Source: an uncultured Lachnospiraceae bacterium
GTDB taxonomy: Bacteria > Bacillota > Clostridia > Lachnospirales > Lachnospiraceae
Length of the DNA: 64,000 nucleotides
Direction: 5' to 3'
NCBI GenBank assembly: GCA_910578645.1
Contig: CAJTQI010000008.1
Span: forward strand, 1 to 64,000
The position numbers and the translations under genes were made by a program. This document shows, one piece after another, positions 51,167 through 61,167 of the stretch; the first letter of the stretch is position 1; each line of letters begins with the position of its first letter. The notes under the pieces were generated by a model that did no database searches, was not told the origin of the DNA, and worked only from the letters and a program-made list of their open reading frames with translations.

Positions 51167-51988
51167 ATGAACGGACGGGTTAGCGTCATCGTGCCGGTGT
51201 ATAGGGCGGCGCCTTATATCGCCGAGACGGTTGCAATGGTACGCAGGCAGACATATACGGATTGGGAGCTGTTTCTCATTGAAGACTGTTCTTCCGATGA
51301 CAGTGCGGATATTATCAGGACTCTGTTGAAAGACTGCGCCTGTCATATACTGCCTGTGGGCAATAGCGGTATTGGGTCGGTGGAGGAATACACAGACGGG
51401 CAAGGGCGGCGCATAGTGCTTGTATGTAAGGAACACAACGAAGGTGCAGCGGCAGCGCGCAATACCGGGATGGGGTTGGCACAGGGCAGGTATATTGCTT
51501 TTCTTGACGCGGATGATGTGTGGTTACCGGAAAAACTGAAACAGGAACTTCGCTTTATGGAGGACAGGCAGGCAGGATTCGTGTTTTCGTCCTATGAATT
51601 TGGTGATGAGAATGGGCATCCCACCGGGAAGGTGGTACATGCGCCACCGGAGCTTACCTATAGGCAGGCATTGTCCAGGACTGTGATTTTTACGACTACG
51701 GTATTGTTTGACCGGGAGAAGATTCCTGGGGATTTGATGCGGATGCCTGTGGTGGAGAGCGAGGACACGGCGACATGGTGGCAGATACTTCGGGCAGGAT
51801 ACAGGGCATATGGCCTGGATGAAGTCACGGCGATATACCGTCGTCCGGCAAAATCACTTTCTTCAAATAAGTTTACCGCAATCAGACGCATCTGGAGGCT
51901 GTACCGCGTGCAGGAGAAATTGTCTGTGGCCGCGAGTATACGCTATTTCATTCCCTGGGCTTATAGGGCCACGGTGCGCAGGCTATAA
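51167..51988 (+). CDS. Family 2 glycosyltransferase
   Basis: 273 residues; ATG immediately follows the previous stop codon, with AGAGGA upstream. GT-A motifs VSVIVPVYRAAPYI, EDCSSDDS, and DADDVWLPEKL with the metal-binding DxD. There is an extra segment of about 30 residues between the DCSSDDS loop and the NEGAAAARNTG motif, not usual for this family. Adds a sugar to the polysaccharide repeat on the cytoplasmic side; donor unknown. Confidence 0.87.
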   Translation: MNGRVSVIVPVYRAAPYIAETVAMVRRQTYTDWELFLIEDCSSDDSADIIRTLLKDCACHILPVGNSGIGSVEEYTDGQGRRIVLVCKEHNEGAAAARNTGMGLAQGRYIAFLDADDVWLPEKLKQELRFMEDRQAGFVFSSYEFGDENGHPTGKVVHAPPELTYRQALSRTVIFTTTVLFDREKIPGDLMRMPVVESEDTATWWQILRAGYRAYGLDEVTAIYRRPAKSLSSNKFTAIRRIWRLYRVQEKLSVAASIRYFIPWAYRATVRRL

Positions 51989-52084
51989 GAGGAACATTGA
52001 GAGACTCTGGGAACGCAAAGAGATACCATTGGACGGGATACAGGAGAAATTCCAAAAATACAGTAGAGCAAAATGGGTGTCATT

Positions 52085-53470
52085 ATGAGACAGATTGAAT
52101 CAATGAAAAGATTTATCATATTACAATTATCATTTATCGGATTGCTTTTCCATACGGCGGTCTATGCCTATTTTTGGTTTGAAGAATATTATCCGTATCT
52201 GCGTTTTCATGGGAAAGCCAATTTTTTTCGCAATGGGCATATTCTGATTGTTCTCATTTATTTTGTGTTGCTATTTTTCTTTGCAAGTACTTACGGTGTA
52301 CTGAAAGTGGGTTATTTGAAACCAGTCGATATATTTATCTCGGAATTTTTTTCCTTACTGTTTGCAAATGTCATTTCATACTTCCAGATTTCCCTGATGG
52401 CGAACTGGGTAGTGCAGGTTCGGCCGATTGCGCAGGTCATGCTGATACAGGTGGTTTTCTCGATTGTGTGGGTGTTTGTGTGCAATACTTGCTACTATAA
52501 GGCATTTCCCCCCAGGGATATCCTGATTATCCATGGCGAGCGTCCGATAGACGATATTGTGGCCAAGTTCGAGTCCCGCAGGGAGAAGTATCAGATTAGT
52601 AAAAGCATGAACATTGCAGAAGGGTTAGGAACCATCAAGAAAGAAATTTTGAAAAATTACGGCGCGGTAGTTCTTTGGGACATTCCTGTCACTGACAGGA
52701 ATGAGTTGTTAAAGTACTGCTACAGCCGTTCAGTGCGTGTATATATGATGCCAAAAATATCGGATGTTCTTGTAAAAGGGGCAGACCAGCTCCATTTGTT
52801 TGACACACCCATCTATCTTACGAGAGAATATGCGCTGAAAATCGAGCAGCGTCTGGCCAAGAGAATGTTAGATTTGGTATGCGCCTCAATTCTTCTGGTT
52901 ATTGCGTCGCCTTTTATGTTGATTACGGCGATTGTGATTAAGGCATATGACGGCGGCCCGGTTTTCTACAGACAGGTCAGATGCACGATGGGATGCAAAG
53001 AGTTCCAGATTCTGAAATTCAGGAGCATGCGGGTGGATGCGGAGAAAGACGGTGTGGCCAGACTGGCGGCCAAAAATGATTCCCGCATTACCCCAGTGGG
53101 CAAGTTCATCCGCGCAACGAGGATTGACGAACTACCTCAGTTACTTAACATACTGCGGGGGGATATGACATTTATCGGCCCCAGGCCGGAGCGTCCGGAG
53201 ATTATCAGACAATATATGGAAGAAATGCCCGAATTTGCTTTTCGCATGAAAGTGAAAGCAGGGCTTGCAGGGTACGCCCAGGTGTATGGTAAGTACAATA
53301 CGACGCCTTACGATAAACTGAAACTGGATTTGACCTATATCGAGCAGTATTCGGTATGGCTTGACTTAAAACTGATGCTTCTTACTTTGAAGATTCTGAT
53401 TAAACCGGAGAGCACGGAGGGCGTGGACAGCACCCAGACAACAGCCATGAGAGAGATGAAGGAGAAATGA
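52085..53470 (+). CDS. Priming polyprenyl glycosylphosphotransferase
   Basis: About 461 residues (ATG 52085, or 52073). Four or five membrane segments (about 8-120), a Rossmann-like middle, then the bacterial sugar transferase domain with KRMLDLVCASILLVIASPF membrane re-entrant helix, PVFYRQVRCTMGCKEF, FRSMRVDAEKDG, RIDELPQLLNILRGDM and GPRPERPE. Starts repeat-unit synthesis by moving a sugar 1-phosphate onto undecaprenyl phosphate at the inner membrane face. The gene lies inside the glycosyltransferase operon. Confidence 0.93.
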   Translation: MRQIESMKRFIILQLSFIGLLFHTAVYAYFWFEEYYPYLRFHGKANFFRNGHILIVLIYFVLLFFFASTYGVLKVGYLKPVDIFISEFFSLLFANVISYFQISLMANWVVQVRPIAQVMLIQVVFSIVWVFVCNTCYYKAFPPRDILIIHGERPIDDIVAKFESRREKYQISKSMNIAEGLGTIKKEILKNYGAVVLWDIPVTDRNELLKYCYSRSVRVYMMPKISDVLVKGADQLHLFDTPIYLTREYALKIEQRLAKRMLDLVCASILLVIASPFMLITAIVIKAYDGGPVFYRQVRCTMGCKEFQILKFRSMRVDAEKDGVARLAAKNDSRITPVGKFIRATRIDELPQLLNILRGDMTFIGPRPERPEIIRQYMEEMPEFAFRMKVKAGLAGYAQVYGKYNTTPYDKLKLDLTYIEQYSVWLDLKLMLLTLKILIKPESTEGVDSTQTTAMREMKEK

Positions 53471-53497
53471 CAGGAAGAGATAGAAGGATAGGAAACT

Positions 53498-54460
53498 ATG
53501 CATGAAATAAAGTATGCCGACGCGGGAATGGATATTAAAAAACTGATACTTTGTCTGTTTGGAAAAATTTGGGTGCTGATTGCGGCTGCACTCCTGGGTG
53601 CAGTTCTTGGCGGGGCAATTTACGGGATGGCAAGGGTGGTGCCGGAATCGGAACGGGAATACCAGGCTGTGTCCAAGGTGTATCTGGATTTTGCGCCGGA
53701 TGAGACGGGGGAAGTCTATCAGGCATACAACGGTTATACATGGAATGACTTGATGGCCACGGAGCCGATTCTGGAGCTTACGATGAAATATTTACCGGAA
53801 GGGTACACCAGAGAGGAAGTGACGGCGGCCACAAAGGCGGAAATCTTGTCGGATGTGCGCTTGCTTACCATCACTATTACTTCTCATGATTTGGACAGAT
53901 GCAACACGATTTTACGTGCTACCGGACAGTCTTTGGAAGAACGGGGCGATAGGGCGAAGGAGTTCAAGCAGATTGAGGTTATCCGGACTACGGAGGCGGC
54001 GCTTGTGGTGGCTGATTCCAGGATGATGCAGGCGGCGCTTATGGGGATGTTGCTTTTTGTAGGGATTGGGGCCTTTGGTATGCTGCTTGGGTATGTACTG
54101 GATGACCGTATACAGGTGGCCGGTGATTTGAGACAGGTGACGGATATGCCCTTTGTGGGTTATGCCAAGGCAGAGGGAATACTGGGTGTGGAATATGAGC
54201 GTACTCTGGCATATTTAGAGACAAAGCTTGGTAGGGTGGATGTCCTTACGATTGTACAAGGAGAGGCAATCATGGAGGAATGTTGGCAGAAAATGTGCGG
54301 GATGGATGGCATTGTGCTCTGTGTGGACTATGGAAAAGTACATGCGGTTTACCTGGACTACATGATAGAGCAGCTTAAAGTAAGGCAATGTAAATTAGTC
54401 GGTGTGGCGATTTGCAACGCCGACGGGAAGTTCTTAAGAAGATATTACGGACGGCTATGA
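53498..54460 (+). CDS. Wzz/CpsC-type chain-length protein with BY-kinase-like tail
   Basis: 320 residues. Membrane segments at about 15-40 and 180-205 bracket an outside domain (YQAVSKVYLDF...), the usual layout of a polysaccharide copolymerase. The remaining ~115 residues are cytoplasmic and include DGIVLCVDYGKVHAVYLDYM and IEQLKVRQCKLVGVAICNAD (about 270-310), which resemble the last strands of a bacterial tyrosine kinase, yet no Walker A or B motif is present. AAGGATAGGAAACT precedes ATG 53498. Overlaps the next gene by four bases. Controls polymer length; no separate CpsD-like kinase is in the window. Confidence 0.83.
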   Translation: MHEIKYADAGMDIKKLILCLFGKIWVLIAAALLGAVLGGAIYGMARVVPESEREYQAVSKVYLDFAPDETGEVYQAYNGYTWNDLMATEPILELTMKYLPEGYTREEVTAATKAEILSDVRLLTITITSHDLDRCNTILRATGQSLEERGDRAKEFKQIEVIRTTEAALVVADSRMMQAALMGMLLFVGIGAFGMLLGYVLDDRIQVAGDLRQVTDMPFVGYAKAEGILGVEYERTLAYLETKLGRVDVLTIVQGEAIMEECWQKMCGMDGIVLCVDYGKVHAVYLDYMIEQLKVRQCKLVGVAICNADGKFLRRYYGRL

Positions 54461-55239
54461 GAATACAATTACTGGTATCGGCGGTCAATCAGAATATTGA
54501 CGCCTTGATAGAGCAAATGAATATACAGGGCGATGCGGTGGTGGTGAACCAATGCGGGCACTATGGGTATGAGGAAATCACGGCCTCCGGAGGGCGGGTG
54601 CAGGTGTTTTCCATGCCTGAGCGGGGCGTGGGGTTAAGCCGCAATACCGCCATGCTCCACGCAAACACGGATATCTGTGTCTTTTCGGACGAAGATATCG
54701 TGCTGTGTGAAGGGTATGAGGAACGGATTCGCCAGGCATTTAGGGAACTGCCGGATGCGGACATGATTCTCGTGAATGTGCAGGTGGCCCCTGCCAGACG
54801 GACTTACTGGAATGAGGAGATTCACCGTGTACATTTCCGCAATTATGGGAGGTATCCGGCCTATAGCATTACAGTCAAACAGGAGTCTTTGTTGTGTTCA
54901 AATGTACATTATTCCTTGCTTTTTGGGGGAGGAGCCAGATACAGTAACGGGGAAGACAGCCTTTTTCTCAGGGACTGCCTGAAAGCGGGACTTAAGATTT
55001 ATGCCCACACGGTCTGTATCGGAGAAGAAAAAGAACGGGAGTCTACATGGTTTAGCGGATACCATGAGAAATTTTTTAAGGACAGAGGCGTATTATACCA
55101 TTATCTGTACGGAAAGATGGCCTTACCTTTTTCCTTCCGTTTCCTGTGGGTGCACAGGAAGGAAATGTGCAGGGAAATTCCCCTAGGACAGGCTTATGGA
55201 TGGATGAAAGCGGGCGTATATGAGGCCAGGCATAGATAA
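54457..55239 (+). CDS. Glycosyltransferase, GT2-like
   Basis: 260 residues; ATGA overlap with the previous stop fixes the start. Compact GT-A pattern: NQCGHYGYEEI, GVGLSRNTAMLHANTDICVF and FSDEDIVLCEGYEERI, with a DED in place of the usual DxD. A later GGGARYSNGEDSLFLRDCL is typical of GT2 enzymes that check acceptor. Inner-face sugar transfer inferred. Confidence 0.8.
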   Translation: MRIQLLVSAVNQNIDALIEQMNIQGDAVVVNQCGHYGYEEITASGGRVQVFSMPERGVGLSRNTAMLHANTDICVFSDEDIVLCEGYEERIRQAFRELPDADMILVNVQVAPARRTYWNEEIHRVHFRNYGRYPAYSITVKQESLLCSNVHYSLLFGGGARYSNGEDSLFLRDCLKAGLKIYAHTVCIGEEKERESTWFSGYHEKFFKDRGVLYHYLYGKMALPFSFRFLWVHRKEMCREIPLGQAYGWMKAGVYEARHR

Positions 55240-55268
55240 AAAGACGCAGGAAAGGACGGCGGCAATCA

Positions 55269-56438
55269 ATGATTCTGTATATTACGGTGGCGGCGGTCAC
55301 GGTGTTGCTTGCAGGCATGGTGAACTGCCGTCCGGTTATACAACCGCATAGGACCACCAGGCAGCAGATGTGCAATAGGGTCTGTTTGTGGGCTGTTTTT
55401 CTGATTCTCTTCGGGTTATCGGCGTGTAGGCTCAACGTGGGCAATGATTACGCCAAGTATGTGGAATTTATGCACCTGGTGAATTGTGACGCCTATGTGC
55501 CGACGGAGATAGGTTTTAATTTGTTGGTAAAGCTTGTCTACGGTTTGTCAGGATTTGAAAATTATCTTCTTGTATTTGCGGTATATGCTTTTGTGACAGT
55601 GTTTCTTTTTCTGCTTGCCGTATATGAGCAGAGCGACGATTTCCCGCTGAGCTTTTTTCTGTTTATGATGTTGGGATATTATTTTCAGACATTCAGCACG
55701 GTGCGCTATTACCTGGCTCTTGCGGTGGCGCTCTATTCTATGAAATTTGTGCTGCGCAGGCAATGGGGCAGGTTTATAGTTTTGGTTTTATTGGGCTGTG
55801 CGTTTCATAAGTCGCTGCTTGTAGTCGTTCCCCTCTATTTTTTGGCGGTCTTGCCCTGGAAGAAATGGCAGCTTGCAGTCGGAGGGCTGTTTTGCACGAC
55901 ATTTTTATTTTGCCAGGACTTTTATTTGAAATTGGTGGTATTGCTGTATCCCACATACGAGGATACGGAATATCTGGAAGGCGGTACAAGTTATATCAAT
56001 ATTCTGCGTTGTCTGGGGGTACTTGTGTTTGCCGGGCTTGTCTATGGCATGGGAAAGAGGAAAATCCTTGAAAATGAAAAAAAGGATGAGAATAAATGGG
56101 AAACCGTATCAACAAAGGGGCTTGAAGACAGGCGATTCCGGTTTTATTTCTATCTGAACCTTGGGGCGCTCGTGCTGTATGTTTTTTGTTCATTTTTGCC
56201 AATTATATCCCGCATTGGATATTATCTGACGGTCAGCCACATACTGTTCTTGCCGATGTTGCTTAAACAGGTGGAGAATCCAAGATGGAGAAAACTGTTT
56301 CGGTTGGGCATTATCCTGGCGGCGTTGCTTTATTTTGCAATTTATATGAGCCGGGCCGGGAATGACGGGACTTTGATATTGCCATATAAGACATTTTTCT
56401 TCCATGACATGGTAAATATACTGTCGGATATGAACTGA
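55269..56438 (+). CDS. EpsG-family polysaccharide polymerase
   Basis: 389 residues with about ten membrane segments. Hallmarks: SACRLNVGNDYAKYVEFMHL after the second segment, an E/F loop ENYLLVFAVYAF and FSTVRYYLALAVALYSMKF. EpsG proteins act as Wzy-like polymerases joining repeat units on the outer face. Located in the middle of the glycosyltransferase run, as expected for the polymerase. Confidence 0.87.
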   Translation: MILYITVAAVTVLLAGMVNCRPVIQPHRTTRQQMCNRVCLWAVFLILFGLSACRLNVGNDYAKYVEFMHLVNCDAYVPTEIGFNLLVKLVYGLSGFENYLLVFAVYAFVTVFLFLLAVYEQSDDFPLSFFLFMMLGYYFQTFSTVRYYLALAVALYSMKFVLRRQWGRFIVLVLLGCAFHKSLLVVVPLYFLAVLPWKKWQLAVGGLFCTTFLFCQDFYLKLVVLLYPTYEDTEYLEGGTSYINILRCLGVLVFAGLVYGMGKRKILENEKKDENKWETVSTKGLEDRRFRFYFYLNLGALVLYVFCSFLPIISRIGYYLTVSHILFLPMLLKQVENPRWRKLFRLGIILAALLYFAIYMSRAGNDGTLILPYKTFFFHDMVNILSDMN

Positions 56439-56563
56439 AAGGTTGGAATCTTTCCGTGATGGTGACCCGGCAGGCAGCCATACAGAACCGGGGCAGAGAG
56501 ATGTTGTAAGTGTACGATTGCCTGCGGGCAGGCATATGTAGAAGGAAGAATAGAGGGATGGGC

Positions 56564-57481
56564 ATGGTTTTCAGCATCATCGTGGTGTGCCTGGACGCAG
56601 GAGACAGGCTGCGGGAGACAATCGAGAGCATCCGGATGCAGACGGAGCAGGACTATGAGGTTATCATTAAAGATGGTGGCTCCACAGATGAGGTTACAAA
56701 GAGACTGTTAAAAGAATATGAATCAGACGGCAGCAAAGTCCAGGCAGCTTATAAGGAGCGGGAACATACGGAAAGTGCCGGGCATGATGAAAGGTTCAGA
56801 ATATATCGTAGTAAGGATACGGGCATCTACGATGGGATGAACCAAGCCGTAAAATATGTACGGGGGGATTATATTTTTTTCTTAAACTGTGGGGACAGTT
56901 TCTATGACCGAAATGTTCTGGCGCAGGTTAAGAAGCAGATAGAACGGCAGTCGGACAAAGGAGCGGATGCAGGACAGACAGAAGACGCAAGGCGGCCAGG
57001 AAACGGGCGCCAGGTGCTATATATTTTTTATGGTAATATTTATGAGCGTAAAACCGACACGTTGGTGCAATCGAATCCGGTGATTGATGATTTTGCCTGT
57101 TACAGGAATATTCCCTGTCACCAGGCATGTTTCTACGATGCAAGATTATTTTGGGAGAGAGGATTTGACATCGGATATCGTGTGCGCGCCGATTATGAGC
57201 ATTTTCTGTGGTGTTATTACAAGGCTCAGGCAGAGACGGTATATATGCCGGTGACGGTGGCGCGCTATGAGGGTGGCGGTTTCTCGGAGACGAAGGAGAA
57301 CAGAAAGGAATCCCAAAAAGAGCACGCAGAGGTGGTGAACCGATATATGCCCGGGGCTAAAGTGATAAAGTACCGGCTCATTATGGCGTTAACGCTGGCG
57401 CCTCTTAGGACGTGGATGGCGGAACATCCCGCGACGGCAGGATTCTATCAGAAACTAAAGGGAAAGTTATATAAGGGGTAG
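56564..57481 (+). CDS. Family 2 glycosyltransferase
   Basis: 305 residues from ATG 56564, six bases after GAGGG; ATG 56558 and 56510 are alternatives. GT-A motifs FSIIVVCLDAGDRL, IKDGGSTDEVTK, DTGIYDGMNQAVKYVRGDYIFFLNCGDSF and the later RADYEHFLWCYY match the WcaA/colanic-type GT2 group. A 25-residue polar insertion (RQSDKGADAGQTEDARRPG) follows the DxD region. Probable repeat-unit transferase. Confidence 0.88.
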   Translation: MVFSIIVVCLDAGDRLRETIESIRMQTEQDYEVIIKDGGSTDEVTKRLLKEYESDGSKVQAAYKEREHTESAGHDERFRIYRSKDTGIYDGMNQAVKYVRGDYIFFLNCGDSFYDRNVLAQVKKQIERQSDKGADAGQTEDARRPGNGRQVLYIFYGNIYERKTDTLVQSNPVIDDFACYRNIPCHQACFYDARLFWERGFDIGYRVRADYEHFLWCYYKAQAETVYMPVTVARYEGGGFSETKENRKESQKEHAEVVNRYMPGAKVIKYRLIMALTLAPLRTWMAEHPATAGFYQKLKGKLYKG

Positions 57482-57556
57482 AGAACGGTCATAAAAGAAA
57501 ATTTCGGACGTGATTCTTTGACCGTTGCTCGGTGAGAGAAAGGTGTGGTTATAAAT

Positions 57557-58843
57557 ATGAAAGCGCTATGGGTTTGCAATATTATGCTTCCTACGATTGC
57601 CAGGCAGTTGGGCGTATCCTACAGTAACAGAGAGGGGTGGCTGAGCGGGTTACTGGAGCGGGTTGTACAGGAACAGGGGTGGAACCGCATTGAGCTTGGG
57701 ATTGCTTTTCCGGTAGATGAGGAGATGGGAGATTTCCGCAGGACGATGCAGCTTGGGGAACACGGTTCGTGTGCCTGCTATGGCTTTGTGGAAAATACGG
57801 ACGAGCCGGAGATTTATGATGCAGAACTGGAAAAGAGGTTTCAGGAGATATTGAAAGATTTTGAGCCGGATATTCTGCATGTGTTCGGGACGGAATATCC
57901 CCATGCGCTGGCATGTATTAAGGCTTATGGAAAACCGGAGCATACACTTGTGGGCATCCAGGGTGTGTGCAGCGCGATTGCAGAGGAATATATGGCTGAC
58001 CTGCCTAAAAAAGTGCAGAGGCAGGTGACGCTTCGCGACCGGATTAAGAAGGACAGTATCAGACAACAGCAGAAGAAGTTTAAGAAACGGGGTGAGCATG
58101 AGAAGGAAGCTCTGCTTCTGACGGGGAATATTGCGGGCAGAACAGACTTCGACCGTGCTCAGGCGGCGAAAATCAATCCTTCTGCCAAATACTATTATCT
58201 GAACGAAACACTGCGGGGCATTTTCTACCGTGACAGATGGAAAAGGACGGCTTGTCAGCCGTACAGTATTTTCTTGAGCCAGGGCGATTATCCGCTGAAG
58301 GGTTTTCACTATCTATTGCGGGCGCTGCCGGGTGTGTTGGAGCAGTTCCCGGAAACCCATGTCTATGTGGCAGGCAGCAATATTATCGAGAGCGGAACGT
58401 TGCAGGACAGGCTGAAACTGTCGGCGTACGGAAAATATATCAGGAAACTAATCAAGGACAATCATTTAGAAGAGCATGTGACGATGCTTGGCAGGCTGAG
58501 TGCGGAAGAGATGAAAGAACAGTATTTGCGGAGTCATCTTTTCGTGCTGCCTTCGGCCCTTGAAAATTCTCCCAATTCGCTGGGGGAAGCTATGCTTCTG
58601 GGCGTACCTTGTGTGGCGGCGGATGTGGGCGGTGTACATAACCTGCTGACGGACGGCGGTGACGGGATGCTGTATCCGGCAGGGGATGTGGAGATGCTTG
58701 CGGACAGCATTATTGAGATTTTTACAAAGGAAGCTATTGTGGAGAGATTTTCGGATAATGCCAGAAAACATGCACGGGTGAATCACGATACGGACCAGAA
58801 TTATTACCGTCTGATTCATATTTACCGGGAGATGTTGTCATGA
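57557..58843 (+). CDS. Family 4 glycosyltransferase
   Basis: 428 residues from ATG 57557; GTG 57545 abuts the ribosome-binding site. Two-domain GT-B fold with the C-terminal nucleotide-binding region FVLPSALENSPNSLGEAMLLGVPCVAADVGGVHNLL in pattern (E-x7-E motif). LSQGDYPLKGFHYLLRALPG marks the start of the second domain. Overlaps the next gene by four bases. Retaining transferase, donor unknown. Confidence 0.9.
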   Translation: MKALWVCNIMLPTIARQLGVSYSNREGWLSGLLERVVQEQGWNRIELGIAFPVDEEMGDFRRTMQLGEHGSCACYGFVENTDEPEIYDAELEKRFQEILKDFEPDILHVFGTEYPHALACIKAYGKPEHTLVGIQGVCSAIAEEYMADLPKKVQRQVTLRDRIKKDSIRQQQKKFKKRGEHEKEALLLTGNIAGRTDFDRAQAAKINPSAKYYYLNETLRGIFYRDRWKRTACQPYSIFLSQGDYPLKGFHYLLRALPGVLEQFPETHVYVAGSNIIESGTLQDRLKLSAYGKYIRKLIKDNHLEEHVTMLGRLSAEEMKEQYLRSHLFVLPSALENSPNSLGEAMLLGVPCVAADVGGVHNLLTDGGDGMLYPAGDVEMLADSIIEIFTKEAIVERFSDNARKHARVNHDTDQNYYRLIHIYREMLS

Positions 58844-60039
58844 CGTTTACGTTTGTATCCAATTACATCAATCATCATCAAATCCCTCTGTGCGATGCGC
58901 TTTACAAGGAATTGGGTGAAGATTTTACTTTTATCCAGACGATGCCAATGGAAGAAGAGCGGGTTGCCATGGGATGGGCCGTGGATGTACGCAGTCTGCC
59001 CTACGTGAGCTGCCTGTATGAGTCCGAGTATGAATGTCTCAAAAAGATTGCGGAGAGCGATGTGGTACTGTTTGGATGGACGCAGCGGGAAGAACTTGCC
59101 ATATCCAGGCTTGACACGGGTAAGGTGACGTTGCGTGTAAGCGAAAGGCTGTACAGGGAGGGCCAGTGGAAAGCGCTCTCACCTCGAGGACTGGTGGCCA
59201 AGTATCGTGAGCATATCAAATACAGGAAGCAGAATGTGTGTATGCTGTGCGCAGGTGCATACACGGCGTCGGATTTTAAATTAATCGGGGCATATCCCGG
59301 GAAACTGTTTAAATGGGGATATTTTACGGCGCTGCGCACTTACAGTGAAGAGCGGTTGGCACGGATGAAACCCCAGGACGGAACAATCCATATCGTGTGG
59401 GCCGGCCGGTTCATTCCTTTGAAGCATCCTGAGTATGTGGTACGCCTGGCCAGGACTTTGCGGGACAGAGGGCATGCATTTTATGTGCATATGTTAGGAG
59501 ACGGGGAACTGGAGCCTTCAGTCAGGGAGGATGTGGAAAGCGCGGGGCTGTCAGACTGTTTCAGGTTCTATGGATACACGGAACCGGAAGGGGTGAGAGA
59601 TGTGATGGAGAGGTGCCATATCCACCTTTTTACAAGCAACTATCTGGAAGGATGGGGCGCCGTGGTCAATGAGGGTATGAACAGTGGATGTGTGGAAGTG
59701 GTCAATGCCCAGGTTGGGGCTGCGCCTTACCTGATACGCCATGGGGAGAACGGGCTTGTCTATCCGGAGGGTGATTACACAAAGATGGAAGAACTGGTGA
59801 TTGACCTGGTGGAACATTGGGGAGAACGCAGGGCGATGGGACAGGCCGCTTACGAGACGGTACGGGATATGTGGAATGCAGACCACGCTGCAAAAGAGCT
59901 TCTGCGGTTTTCTAATGAGCTGTTAAGAGGTATGGCTCTCCCTGCCCAGGAGGGGCCGCTGAGTATGGCGCCGGCAATCAGCCCGGGGGAGATGTATCGG
60001 GTGATGATGGACAAAGAGCAGAGGCAAAAGCTGCGGTAA
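58840..60039 (+). CDS. Family 4 glycosyltransferase
   Basis: 399 residues; ATGA overlap fixes the start. GT-B fold; second domain begins IVWAGRFIPLKHPEYVVRL, with MLGDGELEPSV and LFTSNYLEGWGAVVNEGMNSG, the last being the E-x7-E donor-binding region. The N-terminal part (SNYINHHQIPLCDALY) is the acceptor side. Works in repeat-unit assembly with the neighbouring transferases. Confidence 0.9.
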   Translation: MTFTFVSNYINHHQIPLCDALYKELGEDFTFIQTMPMEEERVAMGWAVDVRSLPYVSCLYESEYECLKKIAESDVVLFGWTQREELAISRLDTGKVTLRVSERLYREGQWKALSPRGLVAKYREHIKYRKQNVCMLCAGAYTASDFKLIGAYPGKLFKWGYFTALRTYSEERLARMKPQDGTIHIVWAGRFIPLKHPEYVVRLARTLRDRGHAFYVHMLGDGELEPSVREDVESAGLSDCFRFYGYTEPEGVRDVMERCHIHLFTSNYLEGWGAVVNEGMNSGCVEVVNAQVGAAPYLIRHGENGLVYPEGDYTKMEELVIDLVEHWGERRAMGQAAYETVRDMWNADHAAKELLRFSNELLRGMALPAQEGPLSMAPAISPGEMYRVMMDKEQRQKLR

Positions 60040-60129
60040 GAACAAGTACATGGAGTCTGGCAGCTTGTCTGGGTGTCATGGGGAAGTAGACGTTGTTTAG
60101 GCAGTATGGAGGTTTGGGTAAAAGTAGAA

Positions 60130-61167
60130 ATGGACAAAAAAATCAGTGTCATTGTTCCGGTATACAATTCCATAGACTGTCTGGAGAGGTGTGTCAGGTC
60201 CATCTGTGAGCAGACTTACGAAAATCTGGAAATCCTGTTGGTTGACGATGGTTCCACGGACGGCACGGATAAGTTATGTGAGAAGCTTGCGGCACAGGAC
60301 AGCCGTATCCGTACCTATCATAAGAAAAACGGAGGAGCGTCTTCGGCACGCAACATGGGTATTGGGCTTGCGTCGGGGGAATATCTTGGCTTTGTGGACA
60401 GCGACGATTACATTGAGCCGGATATGTATGAACTGATGGCGGCGGCTATGGAAGAAGGAAGGGTATTTCAGGATGCCCAGGTACGGAAGGCAGCTTTGGA
60501 GGGGACGATATCTGTGGTACAGATTTCCAGGGATGAAGTGGACGAAGAAGGAAACAGGCTGCCGGATGTCTGTGTGCCTCCCGAAAATGTAAGGTTTTGC
60601 AGGACGGAAGATTTCCTGAAAGAACTTTTACTGCACCAGGGCGATTGCTCTTTTTGTACGAAATTGGTGAGGCGGGAAATGTTTGAGGCGCATAGATTCC
60701 CGGAAGGGGTCTTGAATGAGGATTTCAGCCTTCTGGTGGAGATGCTTCCAAAGATAGGGGGGATTACCATTTTGCCCAAACAATGTTACCATGTGGTATG
60801 CCGGAAGGAAAGCACCACGCGTAAGAAGACGCAGGACAGTTTTTCCAGGGTGTTCCTGGATATTGTGGATAATGCGGATAAAATACAGTTACTTGTTGAG
60901 CGGGATTATCCGCAGCTTCATGACTATGCAATACGGTTTAATCTCTACCAGAGACTGGATTATTTGTTACATGTTCCTATTCCCCAGATGGAGAAGGATA
61001 ATGTATTTTATAATAAAGTAAAAGCATATGTGAGAAAGCATGTGGGGGATACTTTGACAAACCCACATTTGACGAGGAAAAATAAGGCGTATCTGTTATT
61101 ATTTGCGACAGCGCCAAAGACGCTCAGGAGAGTACATGCATGGAAAATGGCAATGCGGCGGGGATAA
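60130..61167 (+). CDS. Family 2 glycosyltransferase
   Basis: 345 residues from ATG 60130 (MDKKISVIVPVYN), where family similarity begins; ATG 60106 has a GGAGG just after it and is less likely. GT-A motifs IVPVYNSIDCLERC, VDDGSTDGTDKL, GGASSARNMGI and FVDSDDYIEPDM. The C-terminus (KETTRK-like and LHVPIPQMEKDN) is family-typical. Its last 28 bases overlap the next gene. Confidence 0.9.
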   Translation: MDKKISVIVPVYNSIDCLERCVRSICEQTYENLEILLVDDGSTDGTDKLCEKLAAQDSRIRTYHKKNGGASSARNMGIGLASGEYLGFVDSDDYIEPDMYELMAAAMEEGRVFQDAQVRKAALEGTISVVQISRDEVDEEGNRLPDVCVPPENVRFCRTEDFLKELLLHQGDCSFCTKLVRREMFEAHRFPEGVLNEDFSLLVEMLPKIGGITILPKQCYHVVCRKESTTRKKTQDSFSRVFLDIVDNADKIQLLVERDYPQLHDYAIRFNLYQRLDYLLHVPIPQMEKDNVFYNKVKAYVRKHVGDTLTNPHLTRKNKAYLLLFATAPKTLRRVHAWKMAMRRG

